DNA of 64,000 bases from Oscillospiraceae bacterium. GTDB lineage: Bacteria; Bacillota; Clostridia; Oscillospirales; Acutalibacteraceae. Under the pieces are notes generated by a model. The model saw only the letters and a program-made list of their open reading frames with translations. It ran no database searches and had not been told where the DNA came from. Position 1 is the stretch's first letter. Every line of letters begins with the position of its first letter. The stretch is taken from contig SVOJ01000011.1 in NCBI GenBank assembly GCA_015066385.1, forward strand, positions 1-64,000, read 5' to 3'. A program made the translations under genes and the position numbers. Of this stretch, positions 19,986 to 28,504 are shown piece after piece.

Positions 19986-20070
19986 ACTGAACCAAAGGGG
20001 CTGTTACGCTGCCCATTCGTACGGACAGTGCAAAAAAGACCTTTATGGTGGTTAAATGAATTAAACAACA

Positions 20071-20109
20071 AAACTGACTTCGTTTTTCAATCGGAGTCAG
20101 TTTTTTTTT
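20071..20109 (+). terminator. Rho-independent terminator
   Basis: AAACTGACTTCG...CGGAGTCAGTTTTTTTTT. Confidence 0.75.
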
Positions 20110-20271
20110 AGGATAAATTTTCATTTTAAATTTCCCGCCTTTCCATGAGACCGAAAATTTTACAATAAAATTTACATAATAGCATATCGCCGGATAAGGG
20201 AAAAATCAATGTTCAGGGAAAGAAAAAGTGCCCACGGGAGTGAGCACTTTTTTTGAAACAATTATAGATTC

Positions 20272-21153
20272 TTATCCGGGAAAGTATTGATCACAATATT
20301 CCTTTAACTTTGCATTATACTTTGCACCGCTAAAGGGCGTAAAAATCAAAATATGGTTGGAAAAGGGGAAAAGTATAAAGTCATAAACAGCACCCGATTC
20401 CTCAAAAGCCTTTTTAACAGATTCGCCGTTTCCGATGGGCACGATGCTATCCTTGCCGCCGTAAGCGAATAAGGAGGGGATTGAGTTTTCGTTAACATAA
20501 GCAACGGGGGAAACAAGTTCAATCAGTTCCTTCTCTTTGCCTTCCTGCATGTATTGGTCGGAAATGGCCGTACCTGCAAGCATTCGTGCAATTCCGGGAC
20601 CCGCTTCTCCCCAGGCTTCCGTAGTGAAGTCGGAGGGACCTACCTTATTTGCGGCAAAAGCAAGGGGGATCGCGCTTTCGTCTGCTCGTGAATAGGAATA
20701 AAGCATAGACAGATGTGCACCGGCTGAGTAGCCCGAGGTTGCCATTTTTGTTATGTTAAGACCTTTTTCCTCTGAAAATCTTTTAATTTCTTCAATCGCC
20801 AAGGAGATTTCATCAAGAACGGTCATAACACTGTATGTATCTCTGTTGTCCTCGGTTATTAAAGTATAGCTCATAGTGGCGGTAATATAGCCTTCATTTG
20901 CAAGCGCCACACATTCACCAAACATTTCATCCTTGCTGCCCGAGGACCAGGAACCGCCGTGAATGAAAAGAATACAGCCGTTTTCTTCTTTTTCGTAAGC
21001 TTCTGCAGGAACATAGATGTCCATTACATTTCTTTCACTTGCGGTTGAATAAGCGATATCCGAAAATACCTCATATTTCGGTGTAATGCCTAAAACTGTT
21101 GAACTTACAAATGTGAAAATTGCCAGAATAATTCCTATTATTTTTTCAAACAT
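20272..21153 (-). CDS. Alpha/beta hydrolase (acetyl-esterase/lipase family) with N-terminal signal/anchor
   Basis: ILFIHGGSWSSGSK, TSGYSAGAHLSMLYSYS (GxSAG), SFAYGGKDSIVP; hydrophobic N-terminus. Confidence 0.87.
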   Translation of the reverse strand: MFEKIIGIILAIFTFVSSTVLGITPKYEVFSDIAYSTASERNVMDIYVPAEAYEKEENGCILFIHGGSWSSGSKDEMFGECVALANEGYITATMSYTLITEDNRDTYSVMTVLDEISLAIEEIKRFSEEKGLNITKMATSGYSAGAHLSMLYSYSRADESAIPLAFAANKVGPSDFTTEAWGEAGPGIARMLAGTAISDQYMQEGKEKELIELVSPVAYVNENSIPSLFAYGGKDSIVPIGNGESVKKAFEESGAVYDFILFPFSNHILIFTPFSGAKYNAKLKEYCDQYFPG

Positions 21154-21330
21154 TCTAAAACCCCTTTTCTTTTTGATAAGATTTACAGACAGTAGCTCTG
21201 TCTATGTTTCTATTATAATTCTAATAGGAAAAATAATCAAGTAAAAATTGTTATAACAAGTGATTTTTTATACAGCAATTGCAAAATATCAAAAGCAAAA
21301 ACGAACACCCGAGCCGTTACGCATTGTATC

Positions 21331-21375
21331 AAAAAAAGAAGTCCACCAACCGCAAGGGTTGCTGAACTTCTTTTG
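21331..21375 (-). repeat. Hairpin-terminator repeat preceded (minus strand) by a tRNA-3'-end-like sequence
   Basis: Minus strand ...GAACACTCGCACCA-AAAGAAGTTCAGCAACCCTTGCGGTTGGTGGACTTCTTTTTTT; same hairpin family as 22543-22587 and 22751-22792. Confidence 0.6.
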
Positions 21376-21468
21376 GTGCGAGTGTTCATAAGGGATTATT
21401 GAAATATTCACAATTTAATTATCCAAAAAGACTTTTGTTTAACTGGTTATCCAATTGGAAATTCACAT

Positions 21469-22254
21469 TTATTTCTTTTTGTATTCAAACAAGCGATACA
21501 GCTTTTTTGAGAAATTACCTGCATAAAGTTTTGCAAAAAGTAATCTTTCAAATCCCCTTAATTCGTTTATATATTTTTGGGGTATCATTGTATGCTCTTT
21601 TACAAACGTCAGCTCCTCACATTGATAAGATTGTGGGTTGTCTATACCATAAACCTCGGTTACACCCACATCATTTATAGGATTTCTTCGTTTTGACATT
21701 TTGGCAGCAAAAGAAGTATAAGCATCCACCAAAAGCATCAGATTCTCAAAGTGATTACACAGACTATTTGTCAACTTTTGCATTTCACCGACAGTCAAAT
21801 ACATACTCACGCCTTCCATAACAACAATGGCGGTTTCCTTTTCCTTGATAGCCGTCAGCCAATCGCAATCTCTTGCGTCACCTTCAATCATTTTGTAGTT
21901 ATTCGATTCGGCATAGTATCGTTTTCTTTCTCCAATAACTTCCGGAAAATCCACATCGTACCACTTGTGGTTTTCCGTTCCAACTCTTATGCAGCGGCCA
22001 TCCATTCCGCAACCGATATGAATGACCACAGCATTCGGTGCATTAACCATTTGTTGTCTTAACCATTCATCAAACACGGCAGACCGAGTGCCCATATAAT
22101 AGGCAAGCCATTTTGATTTGGATTTTCCTTTGAGTGGAAATCCTTCTGCTTCCCAGATTTGCTCCGCTTTTTGATCAGCAAGAATTATCCCCTTCTTACT
22201 CACATAAGACTTCCCGTACAAGGGGATATATAGTGTTTTATTCACGCCGTTCAT
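21469..22254 (-). CDS. Class I SAM-dependent methyltransferase (leucine carboxyl methyltransferase/TcmP-like)
   Basis: VVIHIGCGMDGRCIRV motif I, WYDVDFPEVIGERKRYY, VVMEGVSMYL; LCM-family layout. Confidence 0.82.
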   Translation of the reverse strand: MNGVNKTLYIPLYGKSYVSKKGIILADQKAEQIWEAEGFPLKGKSKSKWLAYYMGTRSAVFDEWLRQQMVNAPNAVVIHIGCGMDGRCIRVGTENHKWYDVDFPEVIGERKRYYAESNNYKMIEGDARDCDWLTAIKEKETAIVVMEGVSMYLTVGEMQKLTNSLCNHFENLMLLVDAYTSFAAKMSKRRNPINDVGVTEVYGIDNPQSYQCEELTFVKEHTMIPQKYINELRGFERLLFAKLYAGNFSKKLYRLFEYKKK

Positions 22255-22332
22255 ATACTCACCTACAAATTCAAGTTTGTCTAACAGGATTATAACACAG
22301 ACGCATATGGAATGCTATCCGAAAAACAAAAA

Positions 22333-22368
22333 TCCCTATGGAATCATGTATCCATGATTCCATAGGGA
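22333..22368 (-). terminator. Rho-independent terminator downstream of a tRNA-Pro 3'-end remnant
   Basis: Perfect 16-bp stem TCCCTATGGAATCATG / CATGATTCCATAGGGA; minus strand continues TTTTTGTTTTT. Confidence 0.7.
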
Positions 22369-22370
22369 GA

Positions 22371-22395
22371 TGGTCGGAGTGGAGGGACTCGACTC
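22371..22395 (-). repeat. tRNA-Pro 3'-end remnant (TPsiC/acceptor + CCA), distal copy
   Basis: Minus strand ...TCGAGTCCCTCCACTCCGACCA, identical to the 3' end of the intact tRNA. Confidence 0.7.
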
Positions 22396-22542
22396 TCGCA
22401 CTGCGGTGCTCGGTCAGACGCGGCTCTTCAGGCTGACGGCCCCGTCCCTCTCTGTCACTTCGTGACATCTCTCCCACACTGTGGGAGAGTCTTCCACCGG
22501 ACTGTCATTCACTCCCGCGCCGCTTCGAGTCCCTCGTATCGG

Positions 22543-22604
22543 AAAAGAAAGAAGTCCGCCAACCGCAAGGGCTGCCGAACTTCTTTTGGTCGGAGTGGAG
22601 GGAC
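22543..22604 (-). repeat. tRNA-Pro 3'-end remnant plus hairpin terminator, middle copy
   Basis: Minus strand GTCCCTCCACTCCGACCA-AAAGAAGTTCGGCAGCCCTTGCGGTTGGCGGACTTCTTTC. Confidence 0.7.
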
Positions 22605-22750
22605 AAGTGTTTGCTGCGCAAACCCTTCGGTTGCGGCGACCGTTGCTTTGCAACAGTACCCGCCGCAACCTTCGTCGCTAAAAACAATTCGCCGAATTGT
22701 TTTCTTAACGCTCCTCACCCTCTCAGGGTTCGAGTCCCTCACATCAGAAA

Positions 22751-22792
22751 AGAAAGAAGTCCACTGACCGCAAGGGTCATCGGACTTCTTTT
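22751..22792 (-). terminator. Hairpin terminator immediately 3' of intact tRNA-Pro
   Basis: Minus strand AAAGAAGTCCGATGACCCTTGCGGTCAGTGGACTTCTTTCTTTTC. Confidence 0.75.
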
Positions 22793-22867
22793 GGTCGGAG
22801 TGGAGGGACTCGAACCCCCGGCATCCTGCTCCCAAAGCAGGCGCGCTACCAACTGCGCTACACCCCG
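22792..22867 (-). tRNA. tRNA-Pro (anticodon TGG), CCA encoded
   Basis: Minus strand CGGGGTGTAGCGCAGTTGGTAGCGCGCCTGCTTTGGGAGCAGGATGCCGGGGGTTCGAGTCCCTCCACTCCGACCA; acceptor CGGGGTG/CACTCCG, anticodon loop CTTTGGG-A. Confidence 0.95.
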
Positions 22868-23043
22868 ATGAATATTTGATTGTCTTGTATTGCGGCAGGT
22901 CGCAGGCTGCCACCCCCCGGCATCCTCGCTTCGCGCCGACTTGCGGTGCCCGAAATTCCTTGTTCGCTGTCGCTTACGGAATTTCGACCGCTGCGCCTTT
23001 TCACCCTCCCTTTATCGTCCGCAGGACGCGGTCGGGTTCAAAG

Positions 23044-23080
23044 CCCAAAGCAGGCACGCTACCAACTGCGCTACACCCCG
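23044..23080 (-). pseudogene. Disrupted tRNA-Pro 5' half (through anticodon loop)
   Basis: Minus strand CGGGGTGTAGCGCAGTTGGTAGCGTGCCTGCTTTGGG; sequence then diverges, and a GGATGCCGGGGG match resumes ~115 bp later (about 22915-22927). Confidence 0.7.
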
Positions 23081-23107
23081 GTGAAATATTTGATTATTTA
23101 TGTGTTG

Positions 23108-23257
23108 CCCAAAGCAGGCGCGCTTCCTGTTGCAACAAGCGGCTCTGTCTGCGTGCGCAGGGCGCACTTGCCAATCGCCGTGTTGCGCCACTCCTTGTTC
23201 TTCGCTTCATCCGCCCCCGGCGGCGCTCGGAAACGTCCCCAACTGCGCTACACCCCG
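23108..23257 (-). pseudogene. Disrupted tRNA-Pro 5' half interrupted in the D-loop by ~114 bp
   Basis: Minus strand CGGGGTGTAGCGCAGTTGG (23239-23257), insertion, then AGCGCGCCTGCTTTGGG (23108-23124). Confidence 0.65.
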
Positions 23258-23308
23258 GTGAAATATCTGCAACTCACTTATTATATACAATCCCGGTTGC
23301 AATGTCAA

Positions 23309-23357
23309 TCAAAAAAGCAGATATTTGAAAAAGGTTTTTTCAGATATCTGCTTTTTG
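23309..23357 (-). terminator. Terminator of the O-antigen-ligase-like gene
   Basis: AAAAAGCAGATAT...ATATCTGCTTTTT inverted repeat. Confidence 0.7.
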
Positions 23358-23363
23358 TCGTTT

Positions 23364-24953
23364 TTAAGTGGCAACTCCTGCCGGTTGCGGTTCGGTTTGT
23401 GTGTCTGTCGGTTCTGTTGTTGTTTCTTCTTCTTCTGTTGCTTCTGTCGGTTCGGGCAGGGCTTTCTTTTGATTGCAGATGCCGCTGATGACGGCGATGA
23501 AGGCAAACAGAATCGGTGTGGTGAACGGTTGTGCGAGGTTGACAAATGCCTGCAGCCAGAATGCAACAAGCCCCGAGAACAGACCGACACAAAGCATATT
23601 GTTTTTGCATTTGCGCACGGTGGTGTAAATGACCGTAACGAGCAATGTGACATAAGACACCATGCCGCAGATACCGCTTGTGATCAGATAGTGCAGATAT
23701 TCATTGTGTGCCTGATCGAGCTTTTTACCCTGAAAAGTTTCACCGCTGACGGTGATTCTCTGCAATGCCTCGGGGCCGATGCCGAACAGCTTTTCCTTCC
23801 ACGAAAAGTCCTTGAACAGCTGTATGCACTGCTGCCAGATCTCACCGCGGTAGGAGCCCCATTTTGCGGTCAGCTCAAAATATGAATTGTATCTGCCGAT
23901 GCCGACTGTATTGGCAAGAATGAAGCAGATGAGCAGACCGCCAAGTCCGATACACAGCGCCGCAATGTGCAGCCATTTCAGGTATTTTGCCGATTTGGGC
24001 ACGAAGTGAACAAGCAAAAACAGCACAGCGCACATCGCGAGTACAGCACCCGAAATCAGCGGTCTGACAAGGATGGACAGCAGTTTTGAAATTGCCACAT
24101 TTGTTACGGGAGCAGCATTATAGATGAACATAAAAATCTGCGCGGAAAGGACGATAATGCAGACACCGAGCAGGTATTTTTTCAGTTTTTGAATATCGTT
24201 ATACAAAAACAGCGGAATAATGACAAGTGCCGACAAAAAGCCGACCGCAAAACTTTCGCTGCTTGTTACCATCATACCGAATGAACCGATCACCAATGCC
24301 GCGGCATAGGCAATACGGCTGAGTTTTTTTTCAGTCATGCAAAATCCGCACAAAACAGGCGGAAACAACAGACACATATAACTGCTGTAAAAATTGATAT
24401 TGCCGATGGTGGAAATATAAGCCGACTGATTGGCTTTGGACAGGCGGCTGTAAAAACCGAAAAAGTCAATGTCGAAGCAATTGAGCACGCCCAATGTACA
24501 CACAATGCAGAACGCGGCGGCACCCGCATACAGAAAAAGGCGAACACCTTTGAGATTGCGGGAAACAATAATGTAAAATAAAAAATAAAGAAGATACGTA
24601 AAAGCCCCCTGATAGCGGGCATTTGCCCCGTACCATACATCCGTGCGGTATTGCGAAAGCAGTGCAGCCAGCAGAATAAACGCAACAAATGCGCCGAACG
24701 CGATATCCGTCGGCGGCAGGGTATGCAGTTTGTCCTTCAGTGGTGTTTTTTCTTTTTCACAAAAGAAAACCGAGCGCAGGGCAAACACAAACACCGTCAG
24801 CAGGCTGACAACATAAAAAAAGACACTTTTGGTTTGTGTAATATTGTAAAAACCGTTGGTGACAATCAGCGGCAGACCGAACAGCAATAAAGCCGCAAAC
24901 GGCTGTGCAGATAAATTGTGTGTAAAAAAGGTTTTCATCCGTTCTTTCAGCAA
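23364..24953 (-). CDS. O-antigen ligase/polymerase family (Wzy_C-like) membrane protein
   Basis: ~12 hydrophobic segments; GPEALQRITVSGETFQGKKLDQAHNEYLHYLITSGICGM resembles the Wzy_C H-x-E-x-L loop; Thr/Glu-rich C-terminus. Confidence 0.82.
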   Translation of the reverse strand: MLKERMKTFFTHNLSAQPFAALLLFGLPLIVTNGFYNITQTKSVFFYVVSLLTVFVFALRSVFFCEKEKTPLKDKLHTLPPTDIAFGAFVAFILLAALLSQYRTDVWYGANARYQGAFTYLLYFLFYIIVSRNLKGVRLFLYAGAAAFCIVCTLGVLNCFDIDFFGFYSRLSKANQSAYISTIGNINFYSSYMCLLFPPVLCGFCMTEKKLSRIAYAAALVIGSFGMMVTSSESFAVGFLSALVIIPLFLYNDIQKLKKYLLGVCIIVLSAQIFMFIYNAAPVTNVAISKLLSILVRPLISGAVLAMCAVLFLLVHFVPKSAKYLKWLHIAALCIGLGGLLICFILANTVGIGRYNSYFELTAKWGSYRGEIWQQCIQLFKDFSWKEKLFGIGPEALQRITVSGETFQGKKLDQAHNEYLHYLITSGICGMVSYVTLLVTVIYTTVRKCKNNMLCVGLFSGLVAFWLQAFVNLAQPFTTPILFAFIAVISGICNQKKALPEPTEATEEEETTTEPTDTQTEPQPAGVAT

Positions 24954-25020
24954 GCCGCCATCCCTCCTTTTCGGTTTTGCAATGTATTATTTTAGCAAAA
25001 CGGATCATGCTTGTCAATCC

Positions 25021-25060
25021 AAAAAAAGATTCTGCAAACAGCCGATGCCGTTTGCAGAAT
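25021..25060 (-). terminator. Terminator of phosphodiester glycosidase gene
   Basis: Minus strand GGATTCTGCAAACGGCATCGGCTGTTTGCAGAATCTTTTTTT. Confidence 0.8.
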
Positions 25061-25076
25061 CCGTTATGAAATTATT

Positions 25077-26336
25077 TTATAATTTGCTGAGAATTTTTTC
25101 ATCGAACTTATCAATGAGAAGTTTAAAGGTGTTGATGATTTTGTTGAAGAAATCGATGATGCTCTGGAAGAAGGATTCAATCAGATTGTTTTCATCTTCT
25201 GTTACTTCAACGGTTGCAGATGCCAGCACTTCGCCGTCAATAACATAGTCAATGGTCACAAATCCTTCGTCTGCACCCGCTGTGAAAGTCTTGCCGTCAA
25301 AGCTGCCGAGATTTGTTTCCTGCATAACCAGTTTGCCGCCTGCGGGAAGGTCGGTTGCATAACCGTTGGTGTCAATAGCCTTTACGGAAACGTTGATGGT
25401 GGAAAGGGGAGCGACTCTGTATTCCGAAGACGAGAATTTGATGTGGTCAAATTCACCTGTGGGTTGCAGAGAGGTGCAGACAAGAAGGGAGTTGCTGACC
25501 TTTCTTTCGTAACCGTAGCTGGGGCTGTTTCTGCAGTCAAGGCTGGATTTGCCTTCGTGCTGTGCGAGCAATGTGGAAGATCCGCCGCCGTCGAGTTCAA
25601 GTGCATCCACGCAACCGAGCGCGAGCATCATTTCGGCAACTTCGGGGTAGTCCATGCCGCAGGAAGTGGGATCCTGTCTGCCGTCAACAACAAACATGAC
25701 AACTGTTTTGTCTGCCTTGATACCGATTGCAGTTCTGGGGTTGAGTTTGTTTGCGGGGGCAACATTCACACCGTTTCTGACAAGAATATGACCGCCGGAT
25801 ACAGCTTCTTTGACATCGTCAATAGCCGAACCGCCCATACGGATTACGGGAGTACCGTCATTGAGGATTGCGAAGAAGGGTCTGCCGTTCTGTGCATGGC
25901 CGACAACACCGTTCATAACAAGAATACCGGAGGGTTCACCGGTTTCCTGATTGTGGAAGTCTGCATTGATAGCACCGATAACATTTGTGCCGAGCACTCG
26001 TTCAGCGTTTTCTGCATGGTTGCGGACGGGGGTTTTGCCCCAGCCGTCTGCATCGCCGTCATTGTAGCCTGCAATGATGGAAACATTGGGGTCAAAGGGG
26101 TTCACTTCAAGAACGAAAACATCGTTACGATGGCCGCCGCCGGGGCTGTTTACAACAATGTCTCTTTCGATTACACCGCCGATAAGGGTGTATTCTTTTT
26201 GTGAAACAATGTAGTTCAGGGTCATTCCGGAGTCGTCAATTGCGGCAAAAACAGAGGGTACAAGTGTTGCAATCAGCAAAAGCACACTCAAGAGGATTGC
26301 CAATGTTTTTTTCAGGTTTCTCATAAAATAAAACAT
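25077..26336 (-). CDS. Secreted phosphodiester glycosidase (NAGPA-like) with amphipathic C-terminal tail
   Basis: GCVDALELDGGGSSTLLA, AINADFHNQETGEPSGILVMNGV; signal peptide; C-terminus ESFFQSIIDFFNKIINTFKLLIDKF. Confidence 0.87.
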   Translation of the reverse strand: MFYFMRNLKKTLAILLSVLLLIATLVPSVFAAIDDSGMTLNYIVSQKEYTLIGGVIERDIVVNSPGGGHRNDVFVLEVNPFDPNVSIIAGYNDGDADGWGKTPVRNHAENAERVLGTNVIGAINADFHNQETGEPSGILVMNGVVGHAQNGRPFFAILNDGTPVIRMGGSAIDDVKEAVSGGHILVRNGVNVAPANKLNPRTAIGIKADKTVVMFVVDGRQDPTSCGMDYPEVAEMMLALGCVDALELDGGGSSTLLAQHEGKSSLDCRNSPSYGYERKVSNSLLVCTSLQPTGEFDHIKFSSSEYRVAPLSTINVSVKAIDTNGYATDLPAGGKLVMQETNLGSFDGKTFTAGADEGFVTIDYVIDGEVLASATVEVTEDENNLIESFFQSIIDFFNKIINTFKLLIDKFDEKILSKL

Positions 26337-26442
26337 CCTTTCAAAATTATGGATAATATCATTTTATATGGATTACAAGAGAATGTCAAGACAAACAACG
26401 GAAAAAGTTGTATAATTTCACTTAAATTTTTGCAAAATGTTC

Positions 26443-26470
26443 TTGTTTTTTATCTTGTTTATGGTATAAT
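26443..26470 (+). promoter_or_regulatory. Sigma-A type promoter for CotH-family gene
   Basis: TTGTTT - 16 nt - TATAAT, ~38 nt upstream of the ATG at 26508. Confidence 0.55.
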
Positions 26471-26507
26471 AACCTTGTATACAAATTTTAACAAAAGGAG
26501 TGGCATT

Positions 26508-28493
26508 ATGAAATCGTTCAAAAAAGTACTGACTCTTCTTTCCGTTCTTGTTCTCATTGCCTGCTGTGCGCTGTTCGCATCGGCAGCAAGCGACATTGCC
26601 TTGTTCGGTGTTGTTGCCGATGTAAACGGAACGGCCGTGCAGATCAACCATTGGGAAAATGAAGGAAAGTTTTATCTGTTCCTGCCTTCGGATGCAGACA
26701 CAACTTCCTTGCAGCTTACACTTGAAGCCGCAGGGGAGGTCAAACTCGACGGTACGGCAGTGGTTGACGGCGACATGCTCTCTCTTGCCACGGGTTCGCA
26801 CACATTGACCGTCGCAGATAAGACATACACACTGTATGTTCTGCAGTCCGCCAATGTGCCTTCCGTACATATCACAACCGAATCGGGTTCCATGGATTAT
26901 GTGCATGCCGACAAAGCCAACAAGGAAGCGGCTGATATCATCATTATTGATGACGGCGAAGTAATTGTTGAAAAAGAACTCGAATACATCAAAGGCCGCG
27001 GCAATTCCACATGGAAGTATGTCAAAAAGCCCTATAACATCAAATTCGACAAAAAAATCGACCTCTTCGGCATGGGCAAGGCAAAAAAATGGTCGCTTCT
27101 TGCCAACTACAACGATGAATCCGTTCTGCGCAACTACATCGCACTCAATCTTGCGCAGGATGCAGGCATTGTTTATACATCCGAACAGGTTTACATTGAC
27201 CTGTATGTCAACAATGAATATTACGGCAACTACACCCTGACCGAAAGCGTGGAAGTCGGTGAAACCCGCGTGGACATTGCGGACCTGGAAGGTGCAACGG
27301 AAGACGTAAACACGGCTGATCTGGATTCCTATTCCCTCGGCGGCGCACAGGTCAAGGATTATCTGCAACTCAAAGGCGGCACGCAGAAGTGGGTCAATAT
27401 TCCCAACAATCCCGACGATATCACGGGCGGTTATCTGCTTGAATGTGAAATTCCTTCCCGCTATGTGGATGAAGTCAGCGGCTTTATCAGCAAACGCAAT
27501 CAGCCCATCGTTGTCAAAGCCCCCGAATACGCAAGCGAAGCGCAGGTAAAATACATCAGTGCCCTGTATCAGGAATTTGAAGATGCATTGTTCTCCGCAA
27601 CAGGTTACAACAGCCTCGGCAAGCATTATACGGAATATATTGATGTGGAATCCTTCGTAAAAATGTTTGTTTTCCAGGATTATGTCAAGAACCTCGATGT
27701 CGGGCAGACCTCGTTCTATATGTACAAGGATGCAGGCAGCGATGTGTTTGTTGCCGCTCCCGTATGGGACTTTGACTATGCGCTCGGCAATAACTACAAA
27801 CTCAATGACGGCGACCTCAAAGATCCCGAAGGCTGGTGGGTCGGTATCCGCTTCTACAGAACCGGCAATGATTCAAAGTATCAGCCCATCATCCTCAGCG
27901 CCATGTTCAAGTATGACGATTTCTTCGCACAGACCGTGGATGCATGGCAGAATGTGTTTGCTCCCGTTCTGACCGATGCTTACATTGCCAACATCAAGGC
28001 ATTCTCGCAGGAAATCACCGCTTCTGCCGTCAGCAATGCCATCCGCTGGAATATTTTTGAAACTTCCACCTACGATGAAACCGCAAAGAAATATTCCTCT
28101 TATGTGGATTCGGATGTCATTAAATTCATGAAATCCAGAAGAGCCCAGCTCAACAAGGGTTATTCCGATACGGGTGTTCGTATTTTCTTCGATGCCAACG
28201 GCGGTACGGGACAGACATTCACCACACAGATTGCGCAGGTCGGCGACAAGATGAAACTGCCCGACAATGCCTTCTCCAACGGTGTGCTCGTTTTTGACGG
28301 TTGGAACACGGAAAAAGACGGCAGCGGTACAGCCTATGCGAACAGAGCAACCATCACGCTTGACAGTACACACATCACGCTGTATGCACAGTGGAGAGAA
28401 TCTTCTGTCACGAATTTCTTCGCTAAAATTCTGGAGTTCTTCAATAATATTTTTGAACAGATCCGTAACTTCTTTGCAAGTATTTTCGGTTAA
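26508..28493 (+). CDS. Secreted CotH kinase family protein with InlB B-repeat and amphipathic C-terminal tail
   Basis: KGRGNSTWKYVKKPYNIKFDKKIDLFGMGKAKKWSLLANYND, WDFDYALGN; FFDANGGTGQ...GWNTEKDGSGTAY...LYAQW B-repeat; tail NFFAKILEFFNNIFEQIRNFFASIFG. ATG at 26508 precedes the signal peptide. Confidence 0.9.
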   Translation: MKSFKKVLTLLSVLVLIACCALFASAASDIALFGVVADVNGTAVQINHWENEGKFYLFLPSDADTTSLQLTLEAAGEVKLDGTAVVDGDMLSLATGSHTLTVADKTYTLYVLQSANVPSVHITTESGSMDYVHADKANKEAADIIIIDDGEVIVEKELEYIKGRGNSTWKYVKKPYNIKFDKKIDLFGMGKAKKWSLLANYNDESVLRNYIALNLAQDAGIVYTSEQVYIDLYVNNEYYGNYTLTESVEVGETRVDIADLEGATEDVNTADLDSYSLGGAQVKDYLQLKGGTQKWVNIPNNPDDITGGYLLECEIPSRYVDEVSGFISKRNQPIVVKAPEYASEAQVKYISALYQEFEDALFSATGYNSLGKHYTEYIDVESFVKMFVFQDYVKNLDVGQTSFYMYKDAGSDVFVAAPVWDFDYALGNNYKLNDGDLKDPEGWWVGIRFYRTGNDSKYQPIILSAMFKYDDFFAQTVDAWQNVFAPVLTDAYIANIKAFSQEITASAVSNAIRWNIFETSTYDETAKKYSSYVDSDVIKFMKSRRAQLNKGYSDTGVRIFFDANGGTGQTFTTQIAQVGDKMKLPDNAFSNGVLVFDGWNTEKDGSGTAYANRATITLDSTHITLYAQWRESSVTNFFAKILEFFNNIFEQIRNFFASIFG

Positions 28494-28504
28494 GAGGTAA
28501 CAGT

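Noticed and set aside
22333-22868. Genuine prophage or ICE integrated at tRNA-Pro
   Set aside because: Duplicated 3' ends resemble att sites, but intervals are only ~200 bp with no integrase, so no autonomous element is present in the window.
22509-22913. 134-aa minus-strand ORF (MAACDLPQYKTIKYSSGCSAVGSAPALGAGCRGFESLHSDQKKS...) and overlapping ORFs on both strands
   Set aside because: Translation of the tRNA-Pro gene, hairpin terminators and REP-like repeats; all frames are spuriously open in this GC-rich repeat cluster.
22330-23260. Possible CRISPR array from repeated hairpins and tRNA pieces
   Set aside because: Repeats are not regularly spaced, differ in length and correspond to tRNA-Pro parts and terminators; no cas genes nearby. 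No CRISPR array seen anywhere in the window.
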